DNA of 64,000 nucleotides, taken from Flavobacterium plurextorum. GTDB lineage: Bacteria; Bacteroidota; Bacteroidia; Flavobacteriales; Flavobacteriaceae. Shown in pieces: positions 59,266 through 64,000 of the stretch. The notes under the pieces were generated by a model. It made no database searches and had not been told where the DNA came from. It was given only the letters and a program-made list of their open reading frames with translations. Within the stretch, counting starts at the first letter, position 1; every line of letters starts with the position of its first letter. Position numbers and translations under genes: made by a program. Location of the stretch: assembly GCF_002217395.1 (NCBI RefSeq), contig NZ_MUHD01000021.1:62001-126000 (forward strand). The letters are read 5' to 3'.

Positions 59266-61782
59266 ATGGCAAAGAATTTAGTAATAGTGGAGTCACCTGC
59301 AAAGGCGAAAACAATCGAGAAATTTCTAGGAAGCGATTTTCAGGTGGAGTCAAGTTATGGTCACATAGCCGACTTACCATCAAAGGAAATAGGAGTAGAT
59401 GTAGAGAATGGTTTTAAACCTAAATATGAAGTTTCTCCAGATAAAAAAGCTTTGGTAAGTAAACTTAAGACACTATCTAAGAATGCCGAAACGGTTTGGT
59501 TAGCAAGCGATGAGGACCGCGAGGGTGAGGCTATTTCTTGGCACTTGGCGGAAGAACTGAAACTAGATAAAAAGAAAACGAAACGTATTGTTTTTCATGA
59601 GATTACAAAATCTGCGATTCTTAAAGCAATTGATAATCCAAGAGAAATTGATTATAATTTAGTAAATGCACAACAGGCACGTCGTGTTTTGGATCGTTTA
59701 GTAGGTTACGAATTATCGCCAGTTTTATGGAGAAAAATTAAAGGCGGACTTTCTGCAGGACGTGTACAATCAGTTTCTGTACGTTTGATTGTTGAGAGAG
59801 AGCGCGAAATTCAGAATTTTAATGCAGTTGCAACGTATTCAATTGTTGCCGAGTTTGTGAACGAAGCTGGAAAAGCTTTTAAAGCAAAACTGCCAAAAAA
59901 CTTCAATACTAAAAAAGAAGCCGAAGATTTCTTAAATAAAAATATCGGTTCTAAATATAAGGTAGCAGATTTAGAAACTAAACCTACCAAAAAATCTCCA
60001 ACAGCACCTTTTACAACTTCAACGTTGCAGCAAGAAGCAGCGAGAAAATTGTATTTACCAGTTGGAATTACAATGCAGTTAGCACAGCGTTTATACGAAG
60101 CCGGACTTATTACTTATATGAGAACCGATTCGGTAAATCTTTCTAAAGAAGCAATGGACGCCGCTGAAGCTGAAATTATAAAATCATACGGGAAAGAGTT
60201 TTCGAAACCTAGAGTTTTTGCAAACAAGAATAAAGGAGCGCAAGAAGCGCACGAAGCAATTCGTCCGACAGATATGTCGCGTCATACTGTAAATATTGAT
60301 CGTGATCAGGCTCGTTTATACGATTTGATTTGGAAAAGAACTTTGGCTTCGCAAATGAGTGATGCACAGTTAGAAAGAACAAACGTAAAAATTGAAGCAG
60401 ATAATCACAGTGAAATTTTTACAGCTTCTGGAGAAGTATTGCTTTTCGAAGGTTTCTTAAAAGTGTACTTAGAAGGTCATGATGACGATGAAGAAGAGCA
60501 AGAAGGAATGCTTCCTGCATTAAAAGTAAACGAAAAACTAGCAAATAATTATATTACAGCTACAGAGCGATATTCAAGGCCGCCGGCACGTTATACTGAG
60601 GCATCTTTGGTGAAGAAACTAGAGGAACTTGGTATTGGACGTCCGTCTACTTATGCGCCAACTATTTCGACTATTATCAATAGAAATTATGTTGAAAAAG
60701 GAACTCTTGAAGGTCAAGAACGTAATTATACACAGCTTACTTTGCAAAACAGCAAAGTAGGAGAGAAAGTTTTAAAAGAAAACACAGGTTCTGATAAAGG
60801 AAAATTGGTTCCAACAGATATCGGAACTATTGTAACAGATTTCTTGGTTAAAAACTTCGGAAATATTTTAGATTATAATTTTACGGCAAAAGTTGAGCAG
60901 GATTTTGATGAAATTGCTGAAGGAAATATTGACTGGGCAAAAATGATGCAGGATTTCTACAATAAATTTCATCCAAATGTAAAAGAAGTTGAGGCAAATG
61001 CTGAACGTGAAAGCGGTGAAAGAATTCTAGGAAAAGATGCTGATGGAAGACAAGTTTCTGTTCGTTTAGGGAAATTTGGTCCAATGGCTCAAATTGGAGA
61101 AGCTGACGACGAAGATAAAAAGTTCGCCAGCTTAATGTCAGATCAAAATATTGGAAATATTACGCTTGAAGAAGCTTTGAATTTGTTTTTGCTTCCTAAA
61201 AGTTTAGGGGAGTACAAAGGAGAAGAAGTAGAGGTGAGTAATGGTCGTTATGGTCCTTATGTTCGTCACGGAAGTGTGTTTATTTCATTGCCTCGTGGAG
61301 AAGATCCTTTGGGAGTTTCGAAAGAAAGAGCGCAAGAGTTAATCGACGAAAAAGCACTTGCTGATGCGCCGATTGCGGTATACAAAGGAGAGCCTGTTCA
61401 GAAAGGTGTGGGGCGTTTTGGTCCTTTCATTAAATGGAATGGTCTTTTTGTAAATGTGAGTAAAAAATACAATTTTGATAATTTATCTCAGGCTGATGTT
61501 GAAGAACTGATTGAAGATAAATTGCAAAAAAATATAGATAAAGTACTTCACAATTGGGAAGACGAAGGGATTTTGGTTGAGAAAGCGCGTTGGGGGCGTT
61601 CTGTAATTACAAAAGGTAAAATCAAAATTGAATTGAGTAAAGATGTTGATGCAACAAAATTAACATTGGCAGAAGTTCAAGAAATGATTGCTAAGAAAAC
61701 TCCAGCAAAAAAAGCGCCAGCGAAAAAAGCGGCAACAACTAAAAAAACTCCAGCTAAAAAACCAGCTGCTAAAAAGAAATAA
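59266..61782 (+). CDS. topA: DNA topoisomerase I with Lys/Ala-rich tail
   Basis: Type IA topoisomerase that relaxes negative supercoils. Toprim motifs LVIVESPAKAKTI and ASDEDREGEAISWH are present, and the active-site Tyr284 lies in ITYMRTDS. The C-terminal half has two topoisomerase-specific repeat regions (GRYGPYVRHG, GRFGPFIKWNG) in place of classical zinc fingers. The last ~30 residues are KKTPAKKAPAKKAA-type repeats resembling histone H1 tails. The frame begins at TTG 59245 but the ATG at 59266 (MAKNLVIVES) is the real start. 3 bases before the next gene. Confidence 0.95.
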   Translation: MAKNLVIVESPAKAKTIEKFLGSDFQVESSYGHIADLPSKEIGVDVENGFKPKYEVSPDKKALVSKLKTLSKNAETVWLASDEDREGEAISWHLAEELKLDKKKTKRIVFHEITKSAILKAIDNPREIDYNLVNAQQARRVLDRLVGYELSPVLWRKIKGGLSAGRVQSVSVRLIVEREREIQNFNAVATYSIVAEFVNEAGKAFKAKLPKNFNTKKEAEDFLNKNIGSKYKVADLETKPTKKSPTAPFTTSTLQQEAARKLYLPVGITMQLAQRLYEAGLITYMRTDSVNLSKEAMDAAEAEIIKSYGKEFSKPRVFANKNKGAQEAHEAIRPTDMSRHTVNIDRDQARLYDLIWKRTLASQMSDAQLERTNVKIEADNHSEIFTASGEVLLFEGFLKVYLEGHDDDEEEQEGMLPALKVNEKLANNYITATERYSRPPARYTEASLVKKLEELGIGRPSTYAPTISTIINRNYVEKGTLEGQERNYTQLTLQNSKVGEKVLKENTGSDKGKLVPTDIGTIVTDFLVKNFGNILDYNFTAKVEQDFDEIAEGNIDWAKMMQDFYNKFHPNVKEVEANAERESGERILGKDADGRQVSVRLGKFGPMAQIGEADDEDKKFASLMSDQNIGNITLEEALNLFLLPKSLGEYKGEEVEVSNGRYGPYVRHGSVFISLPRGEDPLGVSKERAQELIDEKALADAPIAVYKGEPVQKGVGRFGPFIKWNGLFVNVSKKYNFDNLSQADVEELIEDKLQKNIDKVLHNWEDEGILVEKARWGRSVITKGKIKIELSKDVDATKLTLAEVQEMIAKKTPAKKAPAKKAATTKKTPAKKPAAKKK

Positions 61783-61785
61783 TAA

Positions 61786-62937
61786 ATGGAATTTGATTTT
61801 CTACAACCGTTAAATGAAAGCATAGTAAATTTCATAAGTTCATTGTCTTCACAAGAACTCGGCAGTAAAATTGTGTTGCATACACAGGATCAATTTCCAG
61901 ATATTGATAAAATTAATATTGCTATTGTCGGCGTTCTTGAGGACCGCCGAAATATCAATATGATAAATGAAGTGAATCTTACAGCGGTTCGTAAAAAACT
62001 GTACGGAATGTTTCCTGGTAATTGGGATGCTTCTATAGCTGACCTTGGAGATATTCTTGCAGGTGATTCTGTAGAGGATACTTATTTTGCAGTAAAAAAA
62101 GTTACTTCGACTTTAATTAAGAATAAAGTGATTCCTATAGTCCTTGGAGGTTCACAAGATTTGACCTATGCTTTATATCGTGCTTATGATGATTTAGAGC
62201 AAATGGTGAATTTGGTTTCTGTAGATAATAGATTTGATTTTGGTAAAGAAAATGAGCTTGTTTCAGCTAATTCTTATCTGACTAAGATTATTATTGACGC
62301 ACCAAATAACCTTTTTAACTACTGTAATATTGGTTATCAAACGTATTATAATTCACAAGAAGAAATTGATTTAATTGAGAAGTTGTTTTTTGATTCTTAT
62401 CGTTTAGGTGAAATCTCTAATAAAATTACGCTGGCCGAACCTGTGTTTAGAGATGCTGATTTAGTGAGTATTGATCTAAATTCTGTCAAGTCTTCTGCTT
62501 CAGGTAATGTTGTTACTTTTGAGCCAAATGGTTTTAACGGAAAAGAAATTTGTGCTTTGGCTAGATATGCCGGAATTAGTGATAAAGTTTCTTCATTTGG
62601 AATTTTTAATCATAATAGTACAGCGCAGGAATCGCCTATTATCGCACAAATTGTTTGGTATTTTATTGAAGGATATCATTATCGTTCAAAAGAGTATCCG
62701 TTTGGCAGCAGAACAAATTACTTAAAGTATATTGTGCCTTTAGAAGAAGAAGAGTTGGTTTTCTATAAAAGTGATAAAACGGACAGATGGTGGATAGAAA
62801 TTCCGTTTGAAACAAATGGCAGCAATAAACTGAAAAGAAATACGTTATTACCATGTTCGTATGAAGAATATTTGAGTGCTTGCAACCAAGAATTGCCAGA
62901 AAGATGGTGGAAAGCACAGCGAAAAAATGCTTTATAG
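61786..62937 (+). CDS. Arginase/formimidoylglutamase-fold protein with degraded metal site
   Basis: A 383-residue ureohydrolase-fold protein. The fold motifs are recognisable but the ligand residues are lost: IVLGGSQDLT replaces GGDHS (His to Gln), VDNRFDF replaces DAHxD (His to Arg), and VSIDLNSVKSS replaces SxDxDxxDP (second Asp to Asn). An active binuclear manganese site is therefore unlikely. It is 3 bases after topA and 262 bases before gldK. A structural or regulatory role in gliding/secretion is possible from location alone. Confidence 0.85.
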   Translation: MEFDFLQPLNESIVNFISSLSSQELGSKIVLHTQDQFPDIDKINIAIVGVLEDRRNINMINEVNLTAVRKKLYGMFPGNWDASIADLGDILAGDSVEDTYFAVKKVTSTLIKNKVIPIVLGGSQDLTYALYRAYDDLEQMVNLVSVDNRFDFGKENELVSANSYLTKIIIDAPNNLFNYCNIGYQTYYNSQEEIDLIEKLFFDSYRLGEISNKITLAEPVFRDADLVSIDLNSVKSSASGNVVTFEPNGFNGKEICALARYAGISDKVSSFGIFNHNSTAQESPIIAQIVWYFIEGYHYRSKEYPFGSRTNYLKYIVPLEEEELVFYKSDKTDRWWIEIPFETNGSNKLKRNTLLPCSYEEYLSACNQELPERWWKAQRKNAL

Positions 62938-63199
62938 AACGAAAATTCAATAGAATTCTTAATTTTTTTGAATTACAAAATATTGCAGAATATTTTTTAG
63001 TAAGATAAGGTTTATATATGGTAAAAAAACGTGTTTTACGTCGATTTTTTCGGTTAGTTTGTCGATAAAATATTTTTTTTTTATTTTATTTAACATTATT
63101 TTTGAACGATAAAATAAATTTCGCGAGTAGTATTGTTTTTTAGATAAATAATAAATACGTTTACGAACTATAATAATGAATAGATAATCCCAAATTTAT

Positions 63200-64000
63200 A
63201 TGAAGAAGTTTATTGCATTTACAGCAATGTTAACACTAGTAATTGGCTGTGGTAAGTCAGGAGACAAAGGTGAGTTGGTTGGTGTTACAGGAGGGAAATG
63301 GCATCCTGAAAAGCCTTACGGAATGACATTGGTTCCGGGTGGATCTTTTATTATGGGTAAATCAGATGCTGATTTAGCTAATGTAGAAGATGCTCCAACT
63401 AAATCAGTAACGGTTCGTTCATTCTATATGGATGAAACTGAGATTACTAACAGTGAGTATCGTCAATTTGTAGAATGGGTAAAAGATTCTACAATGAGAG
63501 TTCGTTTGGCTATTTTAGCTGATGAAACTGGTCAAAAAAGTACTGGTGGTAAAGGCAGTAAAGGCGGAAGCATCGCTGATTATGCATTTAATGATTCTGA
63601 GCCGGATAAAATGACTGCTTATGATAAATATATGTATGATAATTATTATAGTGTAGGAACAAAAGATGATCCGTATGCTGGTAGAAAATTAAACAAAAAA
63701 ATTAAGTTAATAAAAGATACAAAAGCTTATCCAGACGAGTATTATGCTGAGGTAATGGATTCTATGTATTTGCCTATTGAAGAATCATATAATGGTTTAA
63801 GAACAATTGATGTAAATAAATTGAAATTCCGTTATTCTTGGATGGATATTCAAGCTGCGGCAAAAGCTAAAGTTGGAAAAAGAAAAGACTTTGTTAAAAC
63901 AGAGCAGGTAAGCGTTTATCCAGATACAACAGTTTGGATTAAAGATTTCGCTTATTCATACAATGAGCCAATGCATAACGATTATTTCTGGCATAAAGCT
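63200..64000 (+). CDS. gldK: Gliding motility lipoprotein GldK (5' part)
   Basis: The first 267 codons of gldK, cut by the window edge. GldK is an outer-membrane lipoprotein that forms the periplasmic ring of the type IX secretion system with GldN. The signal peptide ends in lipobox VIGC (Cys17). A formylglycine-generating-enzyme-like domain starts with YGMTLVPGGSFIMGKSD and continues through FYMDETEITNSEYRQF. The SDADLANVEDAP-type spacing and the large insert match flavobacterial GldK. gldLMN would be expected beyond the edge. Confidence 0.93.
   Translation, partial: MKKFIAFTAMLTLVIGCGKSGDKGELVGVTGGKWHPEKPYGMTLVPGGSFIMGKSDADLANVEDAPTKSVTVRSFYMDETEITNSEYRQFVEWVKDSTMRVRLAILADETGQKSTGGKGSKGGSIADYAFNDSEPDKMTAYDKYMYDNYYSVGTKDDPYAGRKLNKKIKLIKDTKAYPDEYYAEVMDSMYLPIEESYNGLRTIDVNKLKFRYSWMDIQAAAKAKVGKRKDFVKTEQVSVYPDTTVWIKDFAYSYNEPMHNDYFWHKA

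Overview
The window is AT-rich chromosomal DNA from a gliding member of the Bacteroidetes, almost certainly a Flavobacterium. The evidence is the gliding genes gldB and gldC, the start of gldK (a type IX secretion component), a SusC/SusD pair, a long-tailed FtsZ, TAnnTTTG-type -7 promoter elements before many genes, and few recognisable Shine-Dalgarno sequences. No species is assigned.

Layout. 1-9500: envelope proteins (YceI-like, a lipoprotein), rlmN, a polyprenyl diphosphate synthase, an ECF sigma factor with a probable membrane partner and an outer-membrane barrel protein, then dnaG. 9500-14900: a NarL-type response regulator, nadE, gldB-gldC, a membrane protein, engB and an alpha/beta hydrolase. 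15165-31846: an essentially complete division and cell-wall (dcw) cluster, mraZ-rsmH-ftsL-ftsI-murE-mraY-murD-ftsW-murG-murC-ftsQ-ftsA-ftsZ. It is preceded by MraZ-box-like repeats and interrupted by a four-helix-bundle (S23-type) gene framed by inverted repeats and by a 63-codon membrane ORF. 32100-35600: yqeY, tRNA-Arg(TCG), then an accessory patch. There the tRNA 3' end and its terminator occur as a decayed second copy on the far side of an unrecognised 321-codon gene, followed by DUF1272 and GNAT genes. 35600-44420: a small glycan-utilisation locus with susD and susC on the minus strand facing away from an SGNH-esterase/GH20-hexosaminidase fusion on the plus strand. 44420-50700: Mpo1-like and TMEM143-like proteins, a divergent small-protein/HTH pair, a SulP transporter and a nucleotide pyrophosphatase-type enzyme. 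50980-58945 (minus): groEL, groES, secG, a repeat-rich TPR-type protein, lptE, a sigma54-type activator, a YcxB-like protein and miaB. 59266-64000: topA, an arginase-fold protein that has lost metal ligands, and the 5' part of gldK.

How the genes connect. Most blocks are core functions: peptidoglycan precursor synthesis and division, envelope biogenesis (lptE, secG, gldBCK), replication and topology (dnaG, topA) and RNA modification (rlmN, miaB). The accessory content is limited to the glycan locus, the patch beside tRNA-Arg, and several families of dispersed inverted repeats in spacers. Some repeat pairs bracket small genes inserted between core genes.

The observations most worth following are a candidate antisense RNA over the susC leader, the tRNA-Arg duplication module, the inverted-repeat-bracketed small genes, the degenerate arginase-fold protein next to gldK, and the zinc-ligand-free DnaG.
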